Below, piece by piece: positions 46,716-56,431 of a DNA stretch of 64,000 nucleotides; positions within the stretch are counted from its first letter, which is position 1; each line of letters opens with the position of its first letter. The DNA lies in the NCBI RefSeq assembly GCF_004340985.1, contig NZ_SLYB01000013.1:1-64000 (forward strand), given 5' to 3'. This DNA is from Cricetibacter osteomyelitidis (lineage in GTDB: Bacteria; Pseudomonadota; Gammaproteobacteria; Enterobacterales; Pasteurellaceae). The position numbers and the translations under genes are program-made. The notes beneath the pieces are model-generated. The model did not search any database. It had not been told where the DNA came from and was given only the letters and a program-made list of their open reading frames with translations.

Positions 46716-47179
46716 TAAATGTGGCTAAATTATTACCGCATTCCGGTGAAATGGTATTGTTGGATGAAATCACACATTATGATGAAAACAACCTGACGGC
46801 CTATGCAAATATCACCGAACAGCATATTTTTGTGCAAAACCAACGTTTACCGATGTATATTGCCATTGAAATTATGGCACAAGGCGTGGCGGCTTGGTCG
46901 GGCTGTCATTCCACCGATCGTGGCGAGCCGATTAAACTGGGCTTCTTGCTTGGCAGCCGTAAATATGAATTATTTTGTGAAAGTTTGCCCATAAACTGTA
47001 AAGTACAAATCAAGGTGGAATCATCCTTGCAAGACAGTAACGGTTTCGGTGTATTTAATGCTACAATGCATTGGATAAGCGGTGAAAAGCCCATTGATTT
47101 GCCCGCTGATCATTTATTGGCACGGGCAACGTTGAGTGTGTATAGTCCCAATAATCTTGAGGATTTGCCGCAAAAATAG
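46700..47179 (+). CDS. 3-hydroxyacyl-ACP dehydratase-like protein, hotdog fold (ApeP-type)
   Basis: A 159-aa hotdog protein. It has the FabA/FabZ-like opening LPHSGEMVLLDEITHYDE (catalytic His at about residue 14) and the helix MYIAIEIMAQGVAAWSG (about 53-69). It would dehydrate 3-hydroxyacyl intermediates to conjugated double bonds. With the dehydratase domain of the fusion protein the cluster has two dehydratases, as in other aryl polyene clusters. Start ATG 46700 with GGGGA seven bases upstream. Confidence 0.88.
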   Translation: MQLPIINVAKLLPHSGEMVLLDEITHYDENNLTAYANITEQHIFVQNQRLPMYIAIEIMAQGVAAWSGCHSTDRGEPIKLGFLLGSRKYELFCESLPINCKVQIKVESSLQDSNGFGVFNATMHWISGEKPIDLPADHLLARATLSVYSPNNLEDLPQK

Positions 47180-47220
47180 CACCAAATAAGATATGTTAAT
47201 TTATTTTGAGAGAAACAATG

Positions 47221-47646
47221 ATGAAAAAAACACTTTTAGGCCTTTGTGCCATTACTGTACTAACTGGTTGTTCCGCAATTAGCAGCACCCCGGTGGAAAC
47301 CCCTAATAATATTAAACATATTTGTATCCGTAATGTGAAATCACAAATTCCTGATTTTGCTGATTATTTAGCTACCAGTTTACAGAAAAAAGGCATTAAG
47401 TCAGAAAAAATGAAAAACTATGCCGGACATTGCAAATACGGTTTGAGTTATACGGTGCGAGCAGATAATCATGCCAATGTTCGCCGTGCCAAATTAATTT
47501 TAAACGAATTGCAAAATGGTCAACGCGTTGCTGTGCTAGGTTCAATCTCCTATAAACAACGGGGCGAGGAAAAACAAAAAGCACGTAATGAAGGTATTCA
47601 AGCTCAAACCGATACAATGATTGCGGAATTATTCCCGAATAAATAA
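47221..47646 (+). CDS. Small lipoprotein of the Sbal_3080 type inside the polyene cluster
   Basis: A predicted lipoprotein of about 141 aa. The signal peptide MKKTLLGLCAITVLTGC ends in lipobox LTGC. The mature region has a CIRNVKSQIPDFADYLATSL block and two further cysteines (HIC, GHC). It resembles Sbal_3080-family lipoproteins of unknown function. The start could be ATG 47218 or 47221; GAGAG lies five or eight bases upstream. It lies between the dehydratase and ketoreductase genes. Lacking any known role in polyene synthesis, it could be an envelope partner or a passenger gene. Confidence 0.8.
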   Translation: MKKTLLGLCAITVLTGCSAISSTPVETPNNIKHICIRNVKSQIPDFADYLATSLQKKGIKSEKMKNYAGHCKYGLSYTVRADNHANVRRAKLILNELQNGQRVAVLGSISYKQRGEEKQKARNEGIQAQTDTMIAELFPNK

Positions 47647-47663
47647 GAAATATAGGATATTCT

Positions 47664-48392
47664 ATGAAAAAATCCGTCTTAGTCACCGGTTCCAGCCGTG
47701 GTATCGGCAAAGCCATTGCATTAGAACTTGCCAAGCAAGGCTATGAAATTGTGGTACATTGCCGTAGCCGTATAGAGGAAGCGGAAGCGGTGAAACAGGA
47801 GATTGAAAGTGCGGGCGGTTTTGCCCGGGTTTTGCAATTTGACGTTTCCGACCGCAACCAATGCAAAGCCTTATTGGAAGCCGATGTAGAACAATATGGA
47901 GCATATTATGGCGTGGTACTCAATGCCGGCCTAACCCGCGATAATGCTTTTCCGGCATTAAGTGATGAGGATTGGAATCAAGTGCTCCGCACCAACTTAG
48001 ACGGATTTTATAACGTATTACATCCGGTGATGATGCCAATGATCCGCCGTCGTGCCTCAGGTCGTATTGTGTGTATTACTTCGGTTTCCGGCTTAATCGG
48101 GAATCGCGGACAAGTGAATTACAGTGCATCAAAAGCCGGTGTGATTGGTGCGGCAAAATCCTTGGCTATGGAATTGGCGAAACGCAAAATTACCGTTAAC
48201 TGTGTCGCACCCGGTTTGATCGATACGGATATGTTAGATGAAAACGTACCTATTGATGAAATCCTGAAAATCATTCCGATGCAACGAATGGGCAAACCGG
48301 AGGATGTGGCTGCGGCCGTATCGTTTTTAATGTCAGAACAGGCGAATTATATTACTCGCCAAGTCTTAGCTGTGAATGGTGGCTTATGTTAA
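47664..48392 (+). CDS. 3-oxoacyl-ACP reductase (ApeQ-type, FabG-like)
   Basis: A 242-aa short-chain dehydrogenase. The cofactor motif is TGSSRGIGKAIA (about 7-18), the catalytic Ser is in CITSVSG, and YSASKAG carries the active Tyr and Lys (about 152-156). It would reduce 3-keto intermediates with NADPH during polyene elongation. A FabG role in primary fatty acid synthesis is less likely given its neighbours. It overlaps the terminal ketosynthase gene by seven bases. Confidence 0.92.
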   Translation: MKKSVLVTGSSRGIGKAIALELAKQGYEIVVHCRSRIEEAEAVKQEIESAGGFARVLQFDVSDRNQCKALLEADVEQYGAYYGVVLNAGLTRDNAFPALSDEDWNQVLRTNLDGFYNVLHPVMMPMIRRRASGRIVCITSVSGLIGNRGQVNYSASKAGVIGAAKSLAMELAKRKITVNCVAPGLIDTDMLDENVPIDEILKIIPMQRMGKPEDVAAAVSFLMSEQANYITRQVLAVNGGLC

Positions 48393-49612
48393 AAAGAGTT
48401 GTAATAACAGGTATCGGCGGCATTACCGCTTTAGGACGTGATTGGGCAACTATTCGGAGCTTCTTTGATCGCGGCGAAAACGCCGTTGTGCGAATGGACG
48501 ATTGGGATCGCTTCCCTGAACTTAACACTCGCTTAGCAGCACCGATTTTCGATTATAAAGCACCAAATCATTGGACTCGTAAACAACTACGCAGCCTAGG
48601 ACCGGTATCACAATATTGCGTTGAAGCCGCAGAAATGGCACTGGCCGATGCAGGGTTATCAGACGATCCAAGCATTAAAGACGGCAGAATGGGGGTAGCC
48701 AGCGGTTCATCCACCGGTAGCACCAAAGATGTATGCGATTTGGCTCAGCTCATCAGCTTAGGCAAATCCGACGGTTTTAATGCCAATACTTATGTGCGAA
48801 TGATGCCGCATACCACAGCGGCAAATGTGGCGATTTTCTTTAGCTTAAAAGGTCGTGTCATACCTACTTCCAGTGCTTGTACATCCGGCAGTCAGGCGAT
48901 CGGCTATGCCTATGAAGCCATTAAATTCGGTCGAATTCCGATGATGTTAGCCGGTGGCGGCGAGGAACTTTGTCCAAGCGAATCCCATGTATTTGATGCC
49001 TTATATGCTACCAGCTTGAAAAATGATACGCCAAAACTTACCCCAAGTCCTTACGACAGTAACCGCGACGGTTTAGTTATCGGTGAAGGAGCAGGAATGT
49101 TATTGTTAGAGGAATACGAACACGCCAAAGCCCGCGGGGCAAAAATTTACGCGGAAATCGTCGGATTCGGTACAAACTGCGACGGTACACATATTACCCG
49201 CCCGGAAAGCGAAACTATGTATCAAGCAATGAAACTTGCCTTAGATGATGCGGCAATACCGCCTTCTTTGATAGGTTATGTGAATGGCCACGGCACCGCC
49301 ACCGAACAAGGTGATATTGCAGAAACCATCGCCACCAATCGCCTATTTGGCAACCGAGTTGCCATCAGCTCGCAAAAAAGTTATCTCGGTCACACCTTAG
49401 GGGCTTGCGGTGCTTTAGAATCCTGGTTCAGCATTGCGATGATGAATGATAACAGCTTCGTACAAACCGCCAATTTAGTGAATATCGACCCACGCTGCGG
49501 CGAGTTGGATTACATTCAAAACACAAGCCGTCATATTGAAACCGAGTATGTGATGAACAATAATTTCGCCTTTGGCGGTGTGAATACCTCATTGATATTT
49601 AAACGTCTTTAA
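48386..49612 (+). CDS. Beta-ketoacyl-ACP synthase (ApeR-type)
   Basis: A 408-aa ketosynthase, last gene of the cluster. The nucleophile is in PTSSACTSGSQAIGYAYEA (about residue 172), with histidines in VNGHGTATEQGD (about 296) and KSYLGHTLGACGALE (about 332). Having two complete ketosynthases plus a chain-length factor suggests one for initiation on the aryl starter and one for extension, as in described aryl polyene systems. A terminator follows directly. Confidence 0.92.
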   Translation: MLKRVVITGIGGITALGRDWATIRSFFDRGENAVVRMDDWDRFPELNTRLAAPIFDYKAPNHWTRKQLRSLGPVSQYCVEAAEMALADAGLSDDPSIKDGRMGVASGSSTGSTKDVCDLAQLISLGKSDGFNANTYVRMMPHTTAANVAIFFSLKGRVIPTSSACTSGSQAIGYAYEAIKFGRIPMMLAGGGEELCPSESHVFDALYATSLKNDTPKLTPSPYDSNRDGLVIGEGAGMLLLEEYEHAKARGAKIYAEIVGFGTNCDGTHITRPESETMYQAMKLALDDAAIPPSLIGYVNGHGTATEQGDIAETIATNRLFGNRVAISSQKSYLGHTLGACGALESWFSIAMMNDNSFVQTANLVNIDPRCGELDYIQNTSRHIETEYVMNNNFAFGGVNTSLIFKRL

Positions 49613-49620
49613 TCCGTAAA

Positions 49621-49644
49621 AAAGCCTAGCAAACGCTAGGCTTT
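49621..49644 (+). terminator. Terminator of the polyene cluster, shared with dppA
   Basis: AAAGCCTAGC (49621-49630), loop AAAC, GCTAGGCTTT (49635-49644). A and T flanks make it usable on both strands. It lies eight bases past the last cluster gene and 14 bases before the end of the convergent gene. Confidence 0.8.
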
Positions 49645-49658
49645 CTCATATCTATCAA

Positions 49659-51248
49659 TTACTCAACACGCGTGCCATAGAAATAACTATAACCAAACGG
49701 GCTTTGTTTATAGTCATGTACACGCAGGCTTAACGGAGCATAGTTGATTGAATGTGCTACGCTGATCCAAGGGGCTTGATCGTGAACGATTTCTTGAGTT
49801 TTTTTGTAGATTGTTGTACGTTGCACGTTGTCTTTTAAGCTGATGGCTTGGTTTAACAAATCAGTGTATTCTTTATTACACCAGCGGGAATAGTTGCTGA
49901 AACCGACGTTTTCACAGCCTAATAACGGGGATAGGAAGTTATCCGGATCGCCGTTATCGCCTGACCAACCATAGATACCCGCACCCAATTCACCGGCTTT
50001 GGTGCGTTTGATGTAATCACCCCACTCATAGCTGACTAATTTTGCTTTCACGCCGATTTTTGCCCAATCCGCTTGCAGTAATTCTGCCATACGGCGCGGA
50101 TTCGGGTTAGATGCACGCACTACCGGTTGTACCCATAATTCGATTTCTACTCCATCCGCATAACCCGCTTCCGCCAGTAATTGCTTGGCTTTTTCCAAGT
50201 CATAAGGATAATCCCGGATTTCGTCGTCATAACCCCACACTGTCGGTGGCAACGGATTTTTCGCCGGAATACCGCCGCCTTGATACACCGCCTCTATAAT
50301 GGTTTTCTTATCCACCGCATGATTTAAGGCTTGGCGGAATTTTTGATTGTCAAACGGAGCTTTTTCGTTATTTAATGCAATATAAGCCACGTTCATCCCT
50401 TCTTGCGACATTAATTGAATTTTCTTATCCGTTTTCATTTTTTCCAAATCTGATGCATTCGGGAAATCCATCATATCGCATTGACCGTTTTGTAATTTCG
50501 CATAGCGGGTGGTCGCATCCGGTGTGATGCTGAAAATCAGTGTATCAATAGCCGCTTTACCTTTCCAATAATCTTTATTGGCTAAATAACGGATGGCTTG
50601 ATCCACTTTATAACCTGCAAACACGAACGGACCGGTGCCTATTGGATCGGTATCAATGGTTTCCGGTTTACCTGCTGCCAACATTTTATCCGCATATTCC
50701 GCAGAATAAATGGAAATAAAGTCCATACCCAGGCTGGATAAGAAGGTCGCATCCGGTTTGTTAATGGTGATACGCACAGTGTTATCATCTACTTTTTCCA
50801 CGGATTTCAGCAAAGTCGGGAATTTCATTGCATTGAAATATGGGTAAGTCCCTTTGGATACCCCATGATAAGGATGATTTTTATCTAACTGACGCATAAA
50901 AGAAAACACCACGTCATCCGCATTAAAATCACGGCTTGGAATAAATGCCTTATTGGAATGGAATTTTACGCCTTTGCGTAAATGGAAAGTATAAATTAAA
51001 CCGTCTTCAGAAATATCCCAACTTTCCGCCAATGCCGGTTCGATTTCCGTAGAACCGCGTTTGAATTCCACCAAGCGATTGAACACTTGTTGCGAACTGG
51101 CGTTATAGGAAATACCGTCCATCACCAACGCCGGGCTAAAACCCGACGGCGAACGGCTGGTACAGTTAATAAAGGTGACATCAGCCTGAGCAAACCCCGC
51201 AGCGGAAAACGCTACCGCCGCAAGCGATAATTTAGTCGTTAATTTCAT
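49659..51248 (-). CDS. dppA: Periplasmic dipeptide/heme-binding protein, DppA/HbpA type
   Basis: A 529-aa extracytoplasmic solute-binding protein of family 5. The signal peptide ends at FAQA-D (residue 22). NASSQQVFNRLVEFKRGSTE, DPIGTGPFVFAGY and SGDNGDPDNFLSPLLG are DppA/HbpA landmarks. It binds dipeptides, and in H. influenzae the homologue HbpA binds heme and glutathione (family knowledge). The H. influenzae protein as I remember it is a lipoprotein; this one has no lipobox cysteine, so it should be free in the periplasm. No dppBCDF genes are adjacent. Start ATG 51246-51248 with GAGGAGG seven bases upstream. Confidence 0.9.
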   Translation of the reverse strand: MKLTTKLSLAAVAFSAAGFAQADVTFINCTSRSPSGFSPALVMDGISYNASSQQVFNRLVEFKRGSTEIEPALAESWDISEDGLIYTFHLRKGVKFHSNKAFIPSRDFNADDVVFSFMRQLDKNHPYHGVSKGTYPYFNAMKFPTLLKSVEKVDDNTVRITINKPDATFLSSLGMDFISIYSAEYADKMLAAGKPETIDTDPIGTGPFVFAGYKVDQAIRYLANKDYWKGKAAIDTLIFSITPDATTRYAKLQNGQCDMMDFPNASDLEKMKTDKKIQLMSQEGMNVAYIALNNEKAPFDNQKFRQALNHAVDKKTIIEAVYQGGGIPAKNPLPPTVWGYDDEIRDYPYDLEKAKQLLAEAGYADGVEIELWVQPVVRASNPNPRRMAELLQADWAKIGVKAKLVSYEWGDYIKRTKAGELGAGIYGWSGDNGDPDNFLSPLLGCENVGFSNYSRWCNKEYTDLLNQAISLKDNVQRTTIYKKTQEIVHDQAPWISVAHSINYAPLSLRVHDYKQSPFGYSYFYGTRVE

Positions 51249-51353
51249 TATTATTCCTCCTCATGGAGTGGATTGAGTTGATATCCTGTTAAAGATATAG
51301 CCAAAGGGGAATATTGTAAATAACAATATTTTATTTGTTATAACTCAAAGTAA

Positions 51354-52736
51354 TTAATGCAAACTACTGCCGTCGGTTTTACGTAAATAAGTTAACGTCC
51401 ACAGCAATAATAAACCGATCGCCGCCGAACTAAAGAACGTATAACTGAAAGATTGTTGTAACTGCTCACCGCTGCCGCCGATATATAAGCGGTATATACC
51501 CAATAATACGGAAGCCAAGGCAATGGCAAAACTCATTCCCACCTGTTGAATTACGCTTAAAAACGTCGATCCGCTGCTGGCGTCTTTATCATCCAAATCA
51601 CTGATGGTTAAAGTATTGATGGAAGTAAACATTATCGACATACAACCGCCGTAAAATGCTACCAACATAATTAATAGCCACAACGGGGTATTTACGTTTA
51701 AGCCTCCCAATAACGCAACACTGGCAGACATCAAAAGTGCGGTGTAAATTAAGGCTTTTTTATAACCGAAAAATTTTAGAATTTTTGGAATATAAGGCTT
51801 AGTAATAATGGAACAAATAGCAACAGGTGTCATCAATAACCCCACCGTATCCGCACGATAGTGGAAACTCACCTGCAGCATTAAGGGCAATAAAAACGGC
51901 ACGCCGGAACCGCATAGACGCAACAGCAAATTAGCGAGCATTCCCACCCGAAAACTACGAATGCGGAACAACGCCAGTGATAACAAAGGATTTTTTGCCT
52001 GTTTAGAATAAAGATAATAAGCCAGCAACAAGCTGCTACCGATTAAACTGATAATAAGTGCGGTCATTTTTTTCGGCGTTTGTTCAGCGATTAATTCCAA
52101 CCCCAGCGTTAACGCCACCAAACCACCGGCAAACAGAATAAATCCCACCACATCCAGTTTGGTAATTTTCCCTTTCACATCAGGCATAAAACGGTTGGCA
52201 ACCAAAATTCCTACAATACTAATCGGCAGATTAATCAGAAAAATCCAATGCCAAGTGGCGTAAGTCACCAACCAACCGCCGAGAATCGGACCTAAAATCG
52301 GCCCGATCAAACCCGCCATCGCCATAAAATTCCACACATTGATTAATTGCTTTTTCGGTACCCGCTTAATAATCGCCAGGCGAGCCACAGGCATCATCAA
52401 CGCACCGCCCACACCTTGCAGCACGCGGGAAGCAATCAGCATATTCAATGAACCGGACATGGCACAAAACAGCGATCCCAAAGCAAATAACAGCACCGCT
52501 CCGCGGAAAATATTCCGTGTGCCGTATTTATCCGCCAGCCAACCGCTAAGAGGAATTAACAACGCTAAGGTTAAGGCATAACTAATTACCGCCAACTCCA
52601 TGCCCAACGGCGATTCATTCAGGCTTTTCGCAATGGCAGGTAATGCAGTATTTAAAATCGTGGTATCCAACGCCTGCATAAAAAACGCCATCGCCGCTAC
52701 CCAAGACAGCCCCTTAAAATTCTCTGTTTCTGTCAT
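51354..52736 (-). CDS. mdtD: MFS multidrug transporter, DHA2/MdtD type
   Basis: A 460-aa inner-membrane drug:proton antiporter with about 13-14 membrane segments. Motifs: MQALDTTILNTALPAIA in helix 1 (motif D1), GWLADKYGTRNIF (motif A), and GPILGPILGGWLVTYATWHWIFLIN (motif C) in helix 5. The substrate is unknown. The ATG at 52734-52736 overlaps the mobB TGA (ATGA), so I prefer it to an in-frame TTG at 52748. It is third in an EamA-mobB-mdtD operon. Confidence 0.88.
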   Translation of the reverse strand: MTETENFKGLSWVAAMAFFMQALDTTILNTALPAIAKSLNESPLGMELAVISYALTLALLIPLSGWLADKYGTRNIFRGAVLLFALGSLFCAMSGSLNMLIASRVLQGVGGALMMPVARLAIIKRVPKKQLINVWNFMAMAGLIGPILGPILGGWLVTYATWHWIFLINLPISIVGILVANRFMPDVKGKITKLDVVGFILFAGGLVALTLGLELIAEQTPKKMTALIISLIGSSLLLAYYLYSKQAKNPLLSLALFRIRSFRVGMLANLLLRLCGSGVPFLLPLMLQVSFHYRADTVGLLMTPVAICSIITKPYIPKILKFFGYKKALIYTALLMSASVALLGGLNVNTPLWLLIMLVAFYGGCMSIMFTSINTLTISDLDDKDASSGSTFLSVIQQVGMSFAIALASVLLGIYRLYIGGSGEQLQQSFSYTFFSSAAIGLLLLWTLTYLRKTDGSSLH

Positions 52737-53233
52737 TTCATATTCCAACTCATAATAAATTCAGCAATTTGCTCAATATTATTAATATCCAACCGCACTT
52801 TATTGGTGGCAAGCGCATAATCCGTTGCGACGGCAACTGTATATTCGTCTAATTCCGGCAAAGGTTTTGTCATTGCTTGACGATGCAATAGGATTTTTGC
52901 GATAGGTTCCTGCTTAAAACCTTCCACCAAAATTAAATCCGTGAGTTGCGGATCAAATTGCTGTGCCAGATAATCTAACGTGGCCGGTTGCGGAGTTTCC
53001 GTCATCAACGCCCAACGCTGATCACAGGTGACAAGCACCTGAGCGGCTCCCGCTTCTTTCATTTTCCAACTGTCTTTGCCCGGTTTGTCGGTTTGTACAT
53101 CGTGGTGCGTGTGCTTAATCACCGCCACCCGCACGCCGCGGGCGATTAAGTGCGGTAGGATTTTTTCCAATAATGTGGTTTTGCCGCTACCGCTGTAACC
53201 GCTGATACCCAGCATCGGGATAGTTATTTTCAT
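52733..53233 (-). CDS. mobB: Molybdopterin-guanine dinucleotide biosynthesis protein MobB
   Basis: A 166-aa GTP-binding accessory protein for bis-MGD cofactor synthesis. The P-loop GYSGSGKTTLL lies at about residues 12-22, followed by VAVIKHTHHD and DLILVEGFKQEPIAKI. It would serve NapA in this window. The ATG at 53231-53233 has GGAG six bases upstream and overlaps the TAA of the preceding transporter gene by one base. In-frame starts further upstream (53245, 53293) lie inside that gene. mobA is not visible. Confidence 0.92.
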   Translation of the reverse strand: MKITIPMLGISGYSGSGKTTLLEKILPHLIARGVRVAVIKHTHHDVQTDKPGKDSWKMKEAGAAQVLVTCDQRWALMTETPQPATLDYLAQQFDPQLTDLILVEGFKQEPIAKILLHRQAMTKPLPELDEYTVAVATDYALATNKVRLDINNIEQIAEFIMSWNMK

Positions 53234-54099
53234 TATCTTCTCCATAAACTCGGCAAGCGATAGACAATAATTGCGGTTAAAATCAATGAACAACCGACAG
53301 TTTTCGCCACCGTTAAGGCTTCACCTAAAATCAATACGCTGAGAGTCAGCGTCCACACCGGTTCCAATACCATAATCAAAGCAGCGGTGACGATATTACA
53401 ATAACGCAAGCCTTGAATTTGTAAAAAATAGCGAAAATTGGTGGCAAGCAGCGTACTGGCCGCAAACCAACACCAAGTCTCAAATGAAATGGATTGCGGC
53501 CAATCTTCAAAGAAAAATGAATAAGCACAACACACAAGGCAAACAAGACTAAATTGAACGGTTAATAATGCCATTGTGGGAATATTTTTCGCATATTGGC
53601 TGCTCAAAACAAAAAACACCGCTGCAGAAAGTGCGGTGAAAAAAAACAAAATTGTGCCGATATCAAAGTCAAAATCGCCAAATTGACTGCCGGTTAATAC
53701 AAATAAACCAATCATTGCTATGGGCATGGACAACCAAAAGGTTCGGGCCGGTTTTTGTTTAAATGCCAGCCATGCCAATAAAGGTGCGATCAACATCGCC
53801 AAACTGATAATAAATGCGCCTTCACCAAAATTAGTGCTAAATGTAATGGCTAAAACCCAGATGGTAATGTTACAGGTGAGTGCCAATCCTACGGCACCGG
53901 CACGCAATATTTGAGAACTATTGAGCGTATTTAACTGTGAAAATGAAAAAGGTAAAAAAATGAGCGTAGCAACTGCAAAACGCAAGCCGATAAAACCCAC
54001 GGACGGCATTTCTTCAATAGCTTCTTTAGAAAAAAACCATCCGATTGCAGCAATAAACGCCACCACAAACATTAAAATTTCACCACGATATTTTTGCAT
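53233..54099 (-). CDS. EamA/DMT-family transporter
   Basis: A 288-aa inner-membrane protein with ten membrane segments and two EamA repeats (first about 5-135, second about 150-285). GWFFSKEAIEEMPSVGFIGLRF in the first repeat and LVLEPVWTLTLSVLILGEAL in the second are typical. Such proteins export amino acids or other metabolites; the substrate is unknown. It is the first gene of the operon with mobB and mdtD. Its start is preceded by a tandem 10-base repeat (AAGAGAAAAT twice on the minus strand), which also supplies a weak ribosome binding site. Confidence 0.87.
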   Translation of the reverse strand: MQKYRGEILMFVVAFIAAIGWFFSKEAIEEMPSVGFIGLRFAVATLIFLPFSFSQLNTLNSSQILRAGAVGLALTCNITIWVLAITFSTNFGEGAFIISLAMLIAPLLAWLAFKQKPARTFWLSMPIAMIGLFVLTGSQFGDFDFDIGTILFFFTALSAAVFFVLSSQYAKNIPTMALLTVQFSLVCLVCCAYSFFFEDWPQSISFETWCWFAASTLLATNFRYFLQIQGLRYCNIVTAALIMVLEPVWTLTLSVLILGEALTVAKTVGCSLILTAIIVYRLPSLWRR

Positions 54100-54210
54100 T
54101 ATTTTCTCTTATTTTCTCTTTAATTTAAACCGGATAGGCGGTTTCTATCATAGCACAACGGATCCTAATGTGATATATTTTCACTCGGTACAGTTCTTTA
54201 GGAAACGGCG

Positions 54211-54759
54211 ATGAATCAATCTCTTTTTACCCCAAGCAAACAGCAAGAGCACTGCCCGCAATGCGGTTCGCCGTTGCAGTTGAAACAGGGCAAAAAAGGC
54301 TTGTTTTTAGGTTGCTCGGCCTATCCGGATTGTGATTATTTAAAGCCTTTGCACAGTCATTCCGAGCATAAAATCATTAAAGAATTAACGGAATCCTGCC
54401 CTGAATGCGGTGAACATTTGCAGTTAAAACAAGGCAGTTTCGGGATGTTTATCGGTTGCAGCGGTTATCCCGCCTGTCATTTTATTGTGCATGAACAAGC
54501 GGAGTCTGAAACTCCGCAATATCCCTGTCCCGAATGTGGCAAAGGGCATTTAATCGCCCGCAAGGGACGACAAGGCAAAACCTTTTACGGCTGCGACAAC
54601 TACCCGAAATGCAAATTCACCTTAAGCAACGAACCGCATTTGATTACTTGCCCGCAATGCGGTGGCGAACTTTGCACGATAAAGAAACAATCGGAGCAAT
54701 ATATTACGTGGCAATGTGCAAAACGTGCCTGCCGGCATCTCTTCACAGTAGAAAAATAG
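54211..54759 (+). CDS. yrdD: Topoisomerase-type zinc-finger protein YrdD
   Basis: A 182-aa protein made of four tandem Cys4 zinc ribbons like those at the C-terminus of topoisomerase I. Pairs are CPQCGSPL...GCSAYPDC, CPECGEHL...GCSGYPAC, CPECGKGH...GCDNYPKC and CPQCGGEL...CAKRAC. It probably binds single-stranded DNA or RNA; function unproven. yrdD-tsaC-aroE is a conserved gene string. Start ATG 54211 with TAGGA upstream; tsaC follows after three bases. Confidence 0.93.
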   Translation: MNQSLFTPSKQQEHCPQCGSPLQLKQGKKGLFLGCSAYPDCDYLKPLHSHSEHKIIKELTESCPECGEHLQLKQGSFGMFIGCSGYPACHFIVHEQAESETPQYPCPECGKGHLIARKGRQGKTFYGCDNYPKCKFTLSNEPHLITCPQCGGELCTIKKQSEQYITWQCAKRACRHLFTVEK

Positions 54760-54762
54760 AAA

Positions 54763-56132
<1,370 letters not shown>

Positions 56133-56148
56133 CCGAATAATAAACCGT

Positions 56149-56154
56149 TATAAT
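56149..56154 (+). promoter_or_regulatory. TATAAT -10 element before the tRNA-Cys relic
   Basis: A perfect TATAAT lies 11 bases upstream of the first base of the tRNA-Cys-like sequence, where a tRNA promoter should be. No good -35 is seen at 16-18 bases. It may be the surviving promoter of a former tRNA gene. Confidence 0.45.
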
Positions 56155-56165
56155 TAACCTGCCTT

Positions 56166-56233
56166 GGCGTGTTAGCAAAGCGGTTACCGGATTGCAAAGC
56201 CATGTAGCTCGATTCGACTACGGGACAGGCTAT
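56166..56233 (+). pseudogene. Degenerate tRNA-Cys (GCA) relic
   Basis: The sequence follows tRNA-Cys closely at its 5' end (GGCGTGTTAGCAAAGCGGTTA) and keeps the anticodon loop TTGCAAA and the T-loop TTCGACT. Damage is plain: the D-loop lacks about five bases; the anticodon stem keeps only two of five pairs; the last T-stem pair is A-A; the 3' acceptor ACAGGCT mismatches GGCGTGT at one position; no CCA is encoded. A functional tRNA is unlikely. It sits between aroE and a two-partner secretion locus, a typical scar where mobile DNA entered or left at a tRNA gene. Confidence 0.75.
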
Positions 56234-56311
56234 ATTGAGCCGATTGCTCTTTTTGATAATTCATTTCAATACAGTATTTACAGGACTTATCCCCCTCGCT
56301 ATACTACGCCC

Positions 56312-56391
56312 AATCAACTATTTGATTCAGATTGCTGCCAAACCTTCTCCCGTTTACGGGAGAGCGTTTAAAATTATTGACTTTGTCAATA
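56312..56391 (+). promoter_or_regulatory. Three inverted repeats upstream of tpsB
   Basis: First, AATCAA-CTAT-TTGATT at 56312-56327. Second, CTCCCG-TTTA-CGGGAG at about 56347-56362. Third, TATTGAC-TTT-GTCAATA at 56375-56391, whose centre includes TTGACT, a possible -35 element for tpsB. The third could be an operator overlapping a promoter. The second could be a terminator or a small repeated element. All are visible; functions are inferred. Confidence 0.4.
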
Positions 56392-56431
56392 AACACAATT
56401 AACTATTTAATTTTATTTGGGTAGAGTTGAA

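Noticed and set aside
56312-56327. FNR box upstream of tpsB
   Set aside because: AATCAA-N4-TTGATT is the everted form of the FNR dyad, with half-sites in the wrong orientation.
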